Position numbers and translations under genes: made by a program
The notes under the pieces: model-generated
What the model saw: only the letters and a program-made list of their open reading frames with translations
Told to the model about the DNA's origin: nothing
Databases searched by the model: none
Shown here: piece by piece, positions 31,450 through 45,600 of the stretch
How the letters are laid out: every line of letters begins with the position of its first letter
Numbering within the stretch: the first letter of the stretch is position 1
Origin: Enoplolaimus lenunculus
Lineage: Eukaryota > Nematoda > Enoplea > Enoplida > Thoracostomopsidae
Assembly: GCA_030248215.1 (NCBI GenBank)
Contig: JASANG010003456.1
Coordinates: forward strand, 1 to 64,000
Reading direction: 5' to 3'
Length of the DNA: 64,000 nucleotides

Positions 31450-32884
31450 CAACTATGAACCCTAGCAATAAACCAAACATGCTTTATTCAATGTATTGAT
31501 CATCACGTGCAACGTTCATCTGATTTTACAATGTGTCGTTCCGGCTCCAAGTAAAACCATGTGCTTTAATTCAATTTGTTGCATAGATATGAACAAAAGT
31601 GGAACGTTGCGAAACGCTCACAATACCTTTACCGGTTAGAAATTAAAAACTATATTATCAGCTTACTATTAAATTTAGCTAACCACGGCTCTAGAAATAG
31701 CGATAGAATAATACATCCAACACTTTAAAATTAATACAAATATTGAACCATGATAACACAGTAACAGTCAATACATATTTGTAGTAATACATAGTTGACA
31801 GTGTTATGCTGAACTTTCTCATACGAATATTTCCTATTTCATCTGAAACCTACTTTTATATTATAAGATTCTACTTTCAGCAACTGGAGTGGGACACATT
31901 CACCATCACTGAACTATAGGAACCTAGTACTCAAGTCCGATGGGGCTCTCATGCCTTGTGGGGTTTTAGTACTACGTATACATGTGCAATTATTAATCAT
32001 AACACAAGTGTTAAACATGTTCAAGAAACTGTTAGTACTGTAACAAAAAACCTAACCAATGAAAAGATCAAACACAATACATATATACAATAAACCAGGG
32101 TTGGGTTCCGGAAAGAAATGTTTCCTACGGTTTTTACCAAAGAAATGGAAAAAACGAAAAACGTTTCAAAATTTATTAATTGTAGCAAATAACTTGCGTA
32201 ACCGAGACAAAATGGCGCGCTATATGTGCTGATTAAATCCATGTAACAATGAAATTAATACAAAAACTGATAGCTGATTTTTGTCAACTCAAACCTGCAA
32301 GTTTGTGGCTAGCTATCTGACACTTGTGGTATGTAGCCTACGCTTATCATGTGCTGTTAAATCTTTATACATAGTAAAACGGTAATGTCATTCACTTAAT
32401 ATCATTTTGGCACCAGATTTAGCATATATCAACGTGTTTAAATTTGTTGAGACACGGGTGCAGTATTTCAATTTTTCCGTTTTTTCACAAAACGGAACCG
32501 TTTTTTCGCAAAAACGGAACCCTTTTTCAGCCGATTTCATTTTTTTCACACCCTGTAACAAAGTAACAATCAATAACGCAGTCTATACAAGCGATGGAAT
32601 CCTAAATTTGACACCTCGTCGAAGTAAAGAAGTTGTTTAAATTTTTAACTTATAAACTTAAGCCACAAACAATATCTGCATGGAGTGAAACATTAATCGC
32701 TGCTTGATGTCAATTCGAAAATCAGCAAATCCTACCTTAATGCGCCGTTCACAACTTGTATTCGGGTTGAAATTTGGTGACGGGTGCACGGGCTTTGAAA
32801 ATATAGTATTGCCATAGACACGGACGCATTCTGAGAGGACCTCTAGCAAAATTATAATGAACAGCGAATTACATACAGCCATAA
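31450..32884. other. Intergenic / probable PBRM1 3' untranslated region
   Basis: The right end is expected to be the 3' UTR of PBRM1 (minus strand, stop at 32885). A minus-strand AATAAA signal is seen near 32175 (TTTATT on the plus strand). At about 32450-32555 a short segment with GGGTGCAG and CACCCTGT ends and AACGGAACC repeats looks like another tiny hAT-type MITE. No gene was recognised. Confidence 0.4.
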
Positions 32885-33646
32885 CTAGTCCAGAGATCTT
32901 GCAATTCTCAATGAATCTTCCATTAAATGCCGACGCAGGGTCCACAACGCTTTCACGGCTTCCGACCGATTTGCAGGACAATGAGCGAACCAATCTGAGG
33001 GACGTATAGATCCTTGAGGCGGCCCAGCAGCACGCTCTGGTTTCGCACACAACACGCGATCGTATTTAGACACCGTCAATTGTTGCTGACTCAAGCTTTC
33101 GATATATCTAAAATGAGCACAAAGTATTTGGGCGTCTCGTTTTACCGTGGAATTGCAACAGAGTAGGCTTTAAGGCTTTAGATTTATTTTTTCTTGGTTT
33201 TATAATTCTTCTTACGCTGACGGTTTGACTTATGAACACGCTTAGGCTACAGTTACGTTGCTAAAAGTAACATTTTGCCAAAGTCAGATTCACATTGTTT
33301 TCATAACTTACCTAACAAGCGCAATTATTCTTCTCGCAATCGCAACTACAACCCATTAAATGCTAAACTAACGCAGCAAAAATTTTGTGGTTTGCAAACT
33401 ACACAAATCCATGCCAATTTCAGAATACAAAAACTGTGTTTTTCAACAATATTTTAGGCAAAACATAATAAGGTTAGCTTACCGAATATAAGCGTCAGAA
33501 TGTAATGCACGTTGGACTTTTTGCGACTGCGCTGGTGGTACAAAAACTGGTTCAGGTGCGCGTTGTGGCGCCTGCGGCGCGTGTACAATCGTTCGACCAG
33601 GATCAATAACTCGCTGCGGTTGTGGTTGCTGTTGCTGAATTATTTG
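32885..33646 (-). CDS. PBRM1: PBRM1 conserved C-terminal block and stop
   Basis: Exon 33646-33483 ends VQRALHSDAYIR. The final exon 33107-32885 continues YIESLSQQQLTVSKYDRVL, then RPSDWFAHCP and EAVKALWTLRRHLMEDSLRI, and stops at TAG. It aligns with the human end (VQRLLHSEAYLKYIEGL, ALWRLRDLMLRDTLNI), giving a firm gene end. Confidence 0.93.
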
Positions 33647-36600
33647 CTACAAAATAAAAAAAGTAAAATAAAACAAGAAAAACTACTATTGTTTATTATT
33701 TACGTACGTTAAATCATGATTACACAGAATTATGTGAACATACGACTTTAACCCACCGAACAATGCAACAAAACAATACATAAACACTAACAAAGAAGCA
33801 AACATACACCAAACCAACATAAATCCTTATAGCACCGTAAAGTGACAAATATTCCTTTTCCCATAGGCGCCAACTCACCGGATACTGACCAGATACAACC
33901 GACGAGGAGAGAACCGGCTGTTGAGCAATCATAACCGCGCCACTACCAGAAGTCGACGAAATAATACTTGCAGCGCCGCTCAAACCATGGCCGGGAACAA
34001 GTTGTGCAGTTAGAATCTGGCCTAAAACATTACAAATTTGATGTAACTAAAACTTGGCAATCATCGTGCCGGATACGGGCAAATAGCGAAAATAATTTCA
34101 AAACTATAAGGCAATTTATAACCCCAATCACATAAAATTAAATTCCGTTTACGATAGTAATATATTCCCGATAATCCAAATTGTTCTAGTGTAGTCAAGA
34201 CCACAACTCGCTACTATCTGGTCACGGTTTTTTACTACCCGGAACATGCCCCCATCAATATTTAGAACGAGACAAGCGAACCACGAATCTTTATTTTCGT
34301 GTTTTCCGTTTAACCAATCAAAGTAAGCATACCTGGCTGAGCACCGGGAACACTCGGAATACCGGCTGTTGTGCCAGCATGTCCAGGCTGCTGCACTTGA
34401 TAGACGATCATTGGTGTTTGGCCTGACGCCAGCTTAATTTGTTGCTGACTAGCGCCTGGGCCGGGCACAGCGACAATTTGTTGTTGTTGTTGTGGTGGTG
34501 GCGGTTGGTGTATTTGTTGTTGTTGAACTTGTTGTTGCCCTACTACCTGCGCTCCACTACTGAACCCAGCACTGCCCATCGCAACCTGAGACATACCAGG
34601 TGGTCCCGGTTGTACCATACCGCCTTGAGGTATTGGTTGCACATTACCACCGCCAGAATTTGGTTGCCCAAATTGTCTTTGTTGCTCACTTGGCACAGTA
34701 GCAGACCCATCAAAAGGTGTTTGAATAGGCTGTTGCCCTGCACCAGATGGGGGCGTTTGAACTACAATCATAGGTCCATTTGGTCCCATAATAATTTGAT
34801 GTTGCGCCTGTGAAGGTTGTTGCGGTGGTTGTCCTGGCATTTGTATTGCTTGTGTTGTTGCAGGAATTGGGTGTTGTGCGTGCACAGTTGAACTTGGATC
34901 ATTGCCACCTACTATGGCAGGCGGAGCCGGGCTTCCTAAAAACCACAAAAACAATAACATCGCGGCTAAATTTACACACAAAGTTGGCTGCTGAAAAGTA
35001 AACAAATATTAACACTTTAATTTTTTATCTCGGTGACAGCAGTTAATGATAGCCAAAGTGGTTGCAAAATCTGCAACGGTATCTATATTGCCAGAAAACA
35101 ATCAGCTGGTACTATGTCCAAGCTATGTATGTTTTTCGTTCTAGCTCTAGTTATAAAGATATTTGAAATTCGGTGAAATTCGGTATTATTACATTGAAAT
35201 CTTGATTGCAGCCACAATTTAAGATCAGCAGACAAGCGGTACCTAAACCTTGCTGGTTTTAGTTCTTTCTATCGAATCCGAACTTTTATCGTAACTTTGC
35301 AAAGCGACCCAGCATCCGAGCAAATTTTGTTTATTTTACAAAATACACTAATTATTAGCTTGATTGAAAAATTATTGCAAATTGGTGATAGGTGCTATCG
35401 AACTCGCTAAGAATACAGACTCTTACCGTAAGCATGCTGCACTGGCTGTTGTTGTTGCTGTTGCTGTTGTTGTTGTTGAACAGAGTCCATTGATGATGTG
35501 CTATTTTCGCCCCCAATGCTATTTTGCAGCAGTTGCTTTTGCAGGGTAGCTTCTGACGGAAAATAATTCCTGAAATATGTCATCGAAGATGATAAATACA
35601 GTATAATGTTACTAAAATAAAGTAGGTTCACGCTAAAGCCTGCAAAAGTACTTCTTTTTATCAACTTTTTCCCTGTGGTTCTCTGAAAGTCCGTGGTAAA
35701 TGAAAAAATACTGTACTCACTTGCTTCTGTGGTCGGGCTTAATAAACTGAAACGCCGTATTCAAATGCCTTTCTTTGATGTGTCGGTGTAAACGTGAAAT
35801 TGACGGAAACGGCCTAAAAATGAAAATTTCTTTCAAAATATAATACACAATAAAACCGATCAAACTTTATGATTTGATTATATTAATACATGTCTTGCAA
35901 TAACTTGGGTACACCATGCAACAATTTCCGCATGTCTGGCAGTGAACAAGGAAAAATTTATTGATACAGTTATAAAGTCTGCTTTGAAATAATTTGTTTC
36001 CGTCATTCTGTTTCAGAGCAAATGTAGCATATTAAAACATTCAAAAGGACATACTTGCCATCCTTACGATATTTCATACATGCTGTCCACAAGCAAACGC
36101 CAATTTTATCGTCAGTATCACCTTAAAAACAAAACAAACATAAATAGATAACTAATTAAAAGCCAACACAATGTAGATACAAAGACTTTAATGCGTAAAT
36201 ATTTAAAACATTGATAAACAGCTAAACCACATCTGCAGTATAAAAAATCAAACATTCGTCAACCCTCCAAATATACATTAACGGTACCCATAAACTCAAT
36301 GAGGTATGGAAGTGTGTTTCTCTCAAACGTGTTTGAACGCAAAGCTTGTCTTTACAGTGCAAACCGCACACCCCAACTTACGTGTATGCCCTTTTGGCCC
36401 AGTCAAATGAGCCATTAACTGATCGATGCCTTCGAATTGAAAATCACAATCTTTCCAACGGCACGTCCACACGCGAACGCATCCAGGAGGACAAAACTGA
36501 AAAAGAAACAAAAAATTAAAAATTAAACAACTCAAAATCAAAACAAATTCTGAAATATTTTTTGGGACCCAATGTATTGATGAACGAGATCCACCACTCG

Positions 36601-39600
36601 AAGATGACAGTTATATTATCTTAACCTGCAATTTCCCTAGTTGGAGAGGCGACCCTTCACATCTGAGTTCCCACACTCCTGCCCAGCCCAGTTAGTAACA
36701 CCAAGAATGTATAATACAAGAGTGTGCAACTTTTGGGGTTCCGCATGGTACATAACGTACCACCGGGCGTTGTGTTTTTGGCCGACCTCCTCTTTGTTTA
36801 GAAAGGGGATCGTTGTCACCACATGCAAAAACCCAAGTACCCTCCTCTGCCAAAAACGCAACGCGTGCCGGGCACATTCTTTTCTAAACAGAATGTACCC
36901 GGTTACTTATTCTTGTTGAAGTGTGTTTAATCCACTCTTGGTAACACATACAGTTGCATTAGTCGCTAATTCTTAAAACAGCGGCGAAATACGTAAAAGT
37001 CAATGTAGCGATCTACATTAGCTACAGCTCCTCTTGTAATTAACAACAGCATGCTTACTTCCATAGATGCGGATTTCTGTTCAAGGCGCAATCTCTCACG
37101 TGACATTTCTGCAGCACGATCTTCATAGTCCCGTTTCTGTTGTTCGGTTAGTTTTCGCCACTGGAAAAAAGCGATAACGTTGTTCAATTTGAAATACGGC
37201 TATTAGACACATTTAAAAATTACAACCAACATTCTCACATGTTAATAGCGCGTACCGTTAGCTAGTGACGAATAGTTAAACAATCATATTAAAAATAATG
37301 TTTAAAAATCATAAAAATTCAACCGAAAAAGCAAACAATAAAAATCTAAACAATAAATTAAATCACGCATTGAATCTAATGTAATCTGTGACAGTGTGAG
37401 ATACCTCTCCGCCAACAATCCGACTAATTTCACCAAACCTCGCTCCCGAATATCGCTCCATAATATTTCGTCGAACTTCTGCCGAAAACAAAATATATCC
37501 CGATTTCGACCGAGATCCGCTTGGCAAACTATTCCCAGCACCTCCGTTGACACCCAGCCTATCACCTTGACCACCGTCTCCAGAAAAGTCCACTCCACCT
37601 GGAGTTGCGAATCCTTCCGTGAGCCCTGCGCCTACCATTATTTCATCTCCACCTTGTTGTAATTTTGCACGCTGCGTGAAATCCATATTAGCAAGCAAAT
37701 CGTCAATGTCGATTTCGTGTTTCGCGCCACTTGATGTATAATTACCGTTTTTCAACACAGCTGGATCGAGCAGTGGTGAAGCTTCCTATGAAATTATTTA
37801 ACTAGCAAATCAGGGATGGGCGGTCTCGCCTCGGCAAGTCTCGGGATTTGGTTGGTCTCGGTCTAGATTAAAAAGGAGAAAAAGCGATAAGGGATCACAA
37901 AAAATTCCTTGTATCGCAGCTTTAGACCGGAAGTACTTCGCATTTTGCCTACCAACACAGACAGCGAACGACTGTGGAGCACCGCTACCTAGTTATACAG
38001 CGATTTGAGAAACAGAATGACCGCTCCGGATAATCAAGTTCAATTTATAAAGAAAATTCAAAATAGTTTGATTTTATTGTGACAAAGCACAAATAGTTGC
38101 ATTTTCGCGTTTAAAACATTTAAGACATCTTTTAAAAAATTATTCATCCGCATTTTATAATGTCACGCTATGTAAAAAATTTTCCAGTCTATTCGGTTTG
38201 CCCGGGAGCAAAAACGACATTATAGCTCTGAATTAAGGATTGTAATGATGGTGTTTGAGACAGTGTGTATTGTCCCCAGCCTGTTCGAAGGGTGTGGCGA
38301 CAGGTATACAAATAAAAATAAAGTAAAAATAAATAAATTTTGGCGATATTTATTAGTTTAATTGTATGAAGCGGCAATTCAAAGCAGATAAAAATATTTA
38401 AAAGTCTTGTTAAAGAAATCATATTTCGCTAACGGTTAAAAATTGACCCAGACCAAGACCACAAGTCTCCGTCACGGTAGGTTGGGTCTCGGTCTCGCTT
38501 TTATGACCGACACCGCCCATCCGTATCCTGGATTATCGAAAATTCTTCGTTATATAAAAATTAAGACTACAATGTTCCCGAAACCAGAAAGTACCATCAA
38601 ACAAAAACCAGCAGCACAGTATCATAAGAATCGGGTAAGCAATTTACCTGTTCCGGTACAATTGGTTTTCGGAAATAATAATATTCGTCGTCCAATGTTT
38701 GCGCTGACAACTTGTACACCTGTAAACACAAACGTAACTCACAGAATTATCACCTTGAGCGATCCAATGGTGATACTAACATCATCTGTTGCCACGCGCC
38801 TCCATATAATGCTAAATACTGTTTTTACCAGGTTGTCTAAACATTCAAAAAATCAATTCGAGTACGGCTCATTGACAAAGCCAGGCCCCTAGATTGGTAT
38901 GGGGGTGCACAACCCGATACTGACTTGCAAAATAAAAGCTAAAAATTACTAACCTTCAACGATTTAATTCGGCAATGTTTGCCGTCTACACTTGCCGGTG
39001 GTGATATCATTTCGGTTTTCGAGTCAGAAATCGCCGTTTCACCAAAGCTCTGTGGTTGATTTGAAGCTTGTTCTGAGGCTGAGGCGTTAGACTCAAGTGG
39101 AGCAGGAATAGGCGTAGCGAACACGTCGCCTTAAAATTCAACAATTTTTAAATTACCATGAGAAAAAATACACGAATGTGTCCATCACCCATTGCTCTAA
39201 AAAGTTACGCGTGTTTACTGGAACAGCTGTATTACTTTATACGAGCCATAAACGCCCATAAGCGAAAAATTTTCTAGTAGCAAGGCCGCAAAACAAACTG
39301 GCATGGACAACAAACTAGAAGCCAAAAAAATCCGAACCGTTGTTTTAGTTTCAAGTTCACTCTTCCTCTCAAACAAAGACCACGGAGACTTATCGTTACA
39401 CTCACAAATAGCAGTTTAATATAAAGCTATGCCTGTTTATTGGCGATAAATGTCAGAAAAGAGGGATCATCGGAACTGGACGTCCATTTTTGCAGCTACT
39501 CTATATCCGGACGCACATTAATTCCTTGACGCTTTCTGCAGCCAACAGTACCTTTATCCTCCATTGTTACTTCAGATTGTCCATTGCCGCCAGGCTGCTC

Positions 39601-42600
39601 AGATTGTTGACCATCAGAGCTGTCACCGCTTTCGCAACTCGTTGCTTCGTTCGTCATTTTTCCATCGCCACTGCCAGCATCAGGCTGTTTATCACCATGT
39701 TGCGGTTTCTGTTCTACAGAAGAGCCACTCGCAATCGCTTCCAAATTTCCAGTCGACTGAGAACGAATTTTGGTCACAACAACGTAAACATCGTCTTCGT
39801 AGACTTCAGTTGGTCTGTCTGCAAATATCAAATATTAAAACTCGCATCAGGATGCACCTACATACAGGGTCCCCGCGTAAAATCGCCAAAATTTTTCCCT
39901 GACAACCCAAAATTTTTCCCTGACACCTTAGATAATTTCTTCCACTGAATCGCGCGAATATACGCCAAAATAAAATATGTTCACAAAAGAACAAAAGCCA
40001 CTCACATCTAATGTTGCTGTTTCCGAAGCTCATTGATGCGAAAATCAATGGCTTTCCGTGCTACTTATGCGTCTGTTAATGTTTTTTCGCAGCACTTCTA
40101 ATTCCTTCAGTTCACTAGCAATTCTTTTGTGATGAGCAGTATCTGCAGCCTTTGACTCCGATTGTTTTTTGGTTGTCCAAAGCGTCCATGTAGCGTTGTC
40201 GTGCAAGCTTAGCATGCCGCTGCATTTCGTTGTTTATGATCATTTTGCTGGCGCCCCCATCGTTTTTGACTCCATCATATGCTAATTGTTGACTAATAAT
40301 TGTTTTTTCTTTCAAGTTTTCTACCAAAATATCATTGTTAATCGAAAAATCACTCTCGACCACTGCCGTGCCAGATGCAATTAGGAGTAGTTGCTGGGTG
40401 GCATGCCACAAATCACGCTTATTGTGATCATTTGACCACAGACGATGATATAGCGAATCTAAACGATCGGTGTCGGCAGAAAACCTTTTAAGTTCAACTT
40501 TCAGCTCATCAGAAGAGATAGCTGACTCAAACTGAACCTTGCAATTTTCTGCTTGCAAGCTGGTGATACGACCACAAAAGAGCAATCGTTGAAGGCTAAT
40601 GTCCATCCTGCATATTATTTGTCATAAAGCAAAGAAATTTTTTCGCACAAACAAAAAACCTAATTTATCAACGTCAGTAGCTTTTGATTTGGCCAAAGTT
40701 TCTTTGGCTCCAAAACCTACATCCACATGCTTGGCCGCTTTAGTAGATTCGCTTTCAAATGAACAGTCTATTTCCAATAGCTTCATGCCAGAAGAAGCCG
40801 ATGACAAAACCTCCGTTTTGACGAATCGTCATTAAATTACGCAAAACTCCACATAGGGACTCATAAAAAACGTTTCCAGTTCAAAAAGGAATTGATATGA
40901 CAGCACAACTCTATTTTTGCTATTTTGCTTAGTTTTTTTATGATAATTATGCATAAACACGACAAGGTTAATTTGGTGAGCAGTTGAGGTTGATTTATTC
41001 CAGTGATCATAGCGGAGCTCAAAAACCAAACCATTGTGTTGGGTCACGTTTGGAATCAACAGAACGATCGTGCGCATATGAAACACATTTTTGCACAAAA
41101 AGTCCACTTAGAAAATTTTTTTAAACATCACTTAAAAACTCAATTTTTTCCTCATAACGAAAACTGACGTATTCCTAAGAGAAAGTAAATGCCGTCACGG
41201 ACAGAATTAAGTGCCAATCAAGGTCGCGTCCTAAACCGTGGCTCTGATCGCGATTGCTCGTTTCTTAGACGCGATCGCTCGCAAGCGCGATTTAAATTGC
41301 TCACCGTTTTACTACGACCATAACCGCGATCGGAACCGCGATTGCTAGTACTAAACATTCAGTCGTTTGTAAACCGCCACCGTACTGGTAACCGCGTTTA
41401 CTGCGCACTTAATTCCGTCCAATGTGCTACGAAAACAATCAGTGAATAGGTATCAACAAAAACACTCTTCACAACTTTTTGCTTACAGACACAAAAATCG
41501 CGATAGCTAAGTATTGCGCATTTGCTAATCACAGCAGCCATCGGGATTTTTTCTTCGCAATCAGTCACAAACAACTCGCGTTTATAAAATAGCCGTGTCG
41601 GCTCGTGATCAATTTCATTAGGGCGAGCAAACCATGCACCGCTTAGAAACATTTCTTCACTGGAAACAGAAAAAACCGATGTTGGAGAAAGTCGGGTAAG
41701 GCAGTATTTTCTAATGAGTACAGCAAATACAGCCAGTTAGGTCTGGTAACTTTTGGGCGAAAACATAAAATCTGGTGACTCTTGAACAAAAGCATAAAAC
41801 AAACTAAATTATTGTGAAACAAACAGTATATCATAAATCCTAAATTTTAAGTACACAATCACTAAAACTTACTTGGCTGTTTTCCACATACGATCAATAC
41901 GAATAATGTCTGGATACTCTTTCGAACGGTTAAAGCGGACATAAACACCGTCTCCTATACAAAAATAAATACTTTAACATAAAGAAAGAAACTTAACATT
42001 GTCCGCCTGTTCAAAAACTTGTGCTACACCTCTCTTCCGGACTCATAGTCTCTTGGCACCTCGTTGTCTCATTCCGTATTCAAAATTTCATATCTAAAAC
42101 CAAAAAATTTCACAGTCAAAAATATATATAACCGACGGAGAGTGATCAAACTAAAAATCACACCAACATACCAAGCTTCAAACAACACGGCCCAAAATTG
42201 TACTGTTCAAAATACGTAGCACCTGGCTCTGCGATATCTGGCGGGTTGATTTGAACATTCTAAAACAATGTATCAAAACCAGAATATACTCCTGAAGCAA
42301 TTTTACCTATACGCTCTCTTGAGACATTAGTAAGAGGCTGTCCCAACGGGGTTCTTGGTGACTAACAGTTGTAATAGCTGTCGTACTGGTTCAGTAATAC
42401 ATGCATATGTGACAACGGAGAAATATTTTGATTCTAATTTTGTATACTTCTACATAGATAAATTATTTGAGTAAAAGTAATATGTCTTCTTACTACCTTA
42501 AAAATTTGGGTTAACACACTATTTGTTTCTTAAAATTTTACAAAGTCCGAGAATATTTGCATACCTTTATTGTGTTGGCAAAAAATGATACATCTTTGAA

Positions 42601-45600
42601 ATTTATATACGTATATATTCTTCAATATCCGTTCCCCGTTTCCATTATTTTGATCACTATCTGTACCCATTAATTTTGCTATACTATGTTTACTCCATGC
42701 TTAACAAAACGTGCTTTGGTTGTCAACTTATGTTTTGAATATTAAGAATATATGTTTCAGCCAAGCTTACAAGCTTAGGTAAAGATCGGTTTGTTTTTTC
42801 ACAAGACTAAGGTTTATACAAATTTTCGCTCAGACTAGGCTTAATCTTAGTTATAACATTATCCCGACGATGATACTCAGGCTTACGCAGTAACATTGCA
42901 GAAGGTCTACTTGAAATTTTACAAATTTAACGTGAATTACGTTTCTTAAATTTCAGCGGTTATGTGTACCATTTAAATTTATGTATAGACATCATTCTGA
43001 TCCAGAATTGTAATTTCAATGGCTTGCGTGCAAGGCTTGATACCTTCTTTAGAATTTTAGTTACCTTAAACCTATGTTTCGTTATTCCTGCAAGTATCAA
43101 ATATTTAGCTTTCATTAAATTAATCCCAGATCCTGCATATTCTCCAATGATTATAGCCTTTACTGTCGGACAGCAATAACTTTTTGATGAAGTACTGCTA
43201 CTACAGATCTCAAGCCTTGTACATATTTAGAGCGTATTAGCGGCTCGATTGGGTCTAATCTTTTATTTAACCACTGTGTGCTATTACATACCTTTTACAG
43301 TCACAATATCCGGTGTGCACACATAACTTAAGTGAAAGTCAGGGTTGTGTCATCACAGAATCGATTTTAATTTAAAAGTTTAAAACTAAAGTTTTACTGC
43401 ATAATTTGTTAAACGTGGAAAACCCCAATAACTACTCGGGCAAATTTTCGTTAGTTGCCTCACTTATGTCCGAAGGTTTTAAGGTGTATGGTTTCAAATT
43501 GCTGCATATGCGTAGTTTGTCTGTAAAAACACCTGAAAGTATGTTTAAGAGTATTTTTCCGTTTCATACCCAATGACAAAGCTAGTTATCTCCAGTAAGT
43601 TTCCGTGAACCTAAGTAACCGTCTGGCAACCCGTACGTAGCGAGTTCGAGCCTCAACGCATCCGCAGTTAAATTTCCGTGACGGGCTTTTATGATATTGC
43701 CTAACTAAGAACAACTGTGTGGGATTCGACGAAAGGTGTGAGAGTTACTTTACGGTTCAAAAGGTTTTATGGAATATTCGTTAGAGTTTTTGTAGAAGCA
43801 AATATAGAGAACATGGAACCGATGTGGCTACAAGTCTGCACGACTGTATAGTTTAGTGATTAGAGCAGCGCAGCAACCTATACGCATCCGCAGGGCAATA
43901 AAATTTTCGTGACGGAGCCTATATAATATTGCTTAACAGAAAATTACTAATTGTGATCGGCCAAGAAATGTGAGAAATGCTCTACAGCTCATGTGGTTTC
44001 GCATTGTGTTCCGTAACGGGTTCAAACCTATACGCATCCGCAGTAAGATTTTCGTGAAAAAGCCTATATGACGTTGCACTGAGAAATAACTGTTGACTTA
44101 TGGCACTATAATAATTTTCTTTTTGCAAGCTGACTTCATTACAGATAAAATTATACACGACAACTCAAAAAAAATTACTAATTTTAATTCCTAATACATG
44201 ACTTTCTAAACCTATATTTTTATAGTATGGTAATGGCAATATTTCGCTAGAATTAAAGTTTGAGAGTAAAAACATAAGTCATTGTTGGTATTTTGATTTC
44301 TGAAAGATATAAGATAAATATTTAGACCCCAAGATATTGTAAAAAATTCAGTGTAATGTGGGATGGGGGTGGGCACCTCTTTACATCATATGCAGAAGTA
44401 AACATGAAAATTTATTCAGGAAGAAAATTTTAATGTGGTGTTGACTTACCGTTAAATTTGTCACTTTGTGAAAAAATGTTCAAAAATAAAGTTAAATGTA
44501 GCAACCAAAAACGAATGGGATTGCGTAGTGTGATTGTAAAAGCCCTAACCGAGGTCCAAAGATTTGCTCTGTTATTTAGGTAAGTCGAGTGGTGTGGATA
44601 CCTTTTCTTTGGTACTAGGCATCGCCCATGACAACAGTCTAACCCTAGGACAAATGTACAATGGTAAATCATCAAGAGAAGCCCCACTTGGGACAGTTCC
44701 TTCCGACTTTACCAGGGGGTTTGTATACTACTTATATGCCATCCAAAAATATACCACTGACAAAAGTTTTTTCTTAGTAATCCAATTTCTAATATAATTT
44801 TTACAACATTATGCACTTACTGGCCGATATACTAACGCAAGCAAAATAATCTTAGTCAAAAATAACAAAAAGCTTGGGCGGTTTAACTTTATTATCGACA
44901 TTCAACGACATCTATCATGAACAGCAGGCAATTATAAAATTTCCGCCACATCGAAAAACCAAAATATACTGAGTCGGTCTTGCTTCCAGTGAGCTGCATC
45001 AACTCGTGTTACAAAACAACACGACTTAACTTGGTACTATTTTACTATATTATATAAAATCCTGCAAAATTTTAAACACTTTTTGCGGATTGTGCTAAAC
45101 AAAACAATAAAAGTAATTTAGAAAGATACACCGAGCATTAACAGCCATCTCACACTTCAGTAATTTCAACGAGTCAATGTACTTCTCATTTAAGTTAACT
45201 AAATAGAGCAGGAAAAACTCTTACTTATCACGCACATCATAAATGCTACGCACATTTAGCAGTGCTGGCTCCATTATGGCTGAAACTCACCGGTCTGGGT
45301 CGATCCAAAATACGGCACCCCAACAGATCCTCATCAAAAAACGCATCTTCACCGTCTACAGAATTATCGTCGCCACATTCATCGTTACCTCCTTGCTCCA
45401 GTTGGGAAGCTCCGCCAACCAAGCCTCCTTCAAAACTGTTTTGCGGTGCCTTTCCGGTCTCACGTATGTTCGCCATACTTGTAGATTGCTCTTCCTTAAC
45501 CTTCGGATCATTTACTTCTTGCCCACTTTCCGCCGAGTCGAGAGCGTTAGCCTTTGGTGTTACCCTCGTAACATCTGCCAAGGGTCGTGCTGTATCCCTT

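Noticed and set aside
34439-34813. Leu/Trp-rich plus-strand frame
   Set aside because: Antisense shadow of the PBRM1 Q/P/G-rich exon.
36640-36920. GC-richer PBRM1 intron block with several open frames
   Set aside because: Frames overlap on both strands and match no PBRM1 segment; likely a repeat fragment.
41215-41365. Cluster of GATCGCGATTGC / GCGATCGC palindromes in a PBRM1 intron
   Set aside because: Could be an imperfect local repeat or MITE remnant; no ends or partner copies seen.
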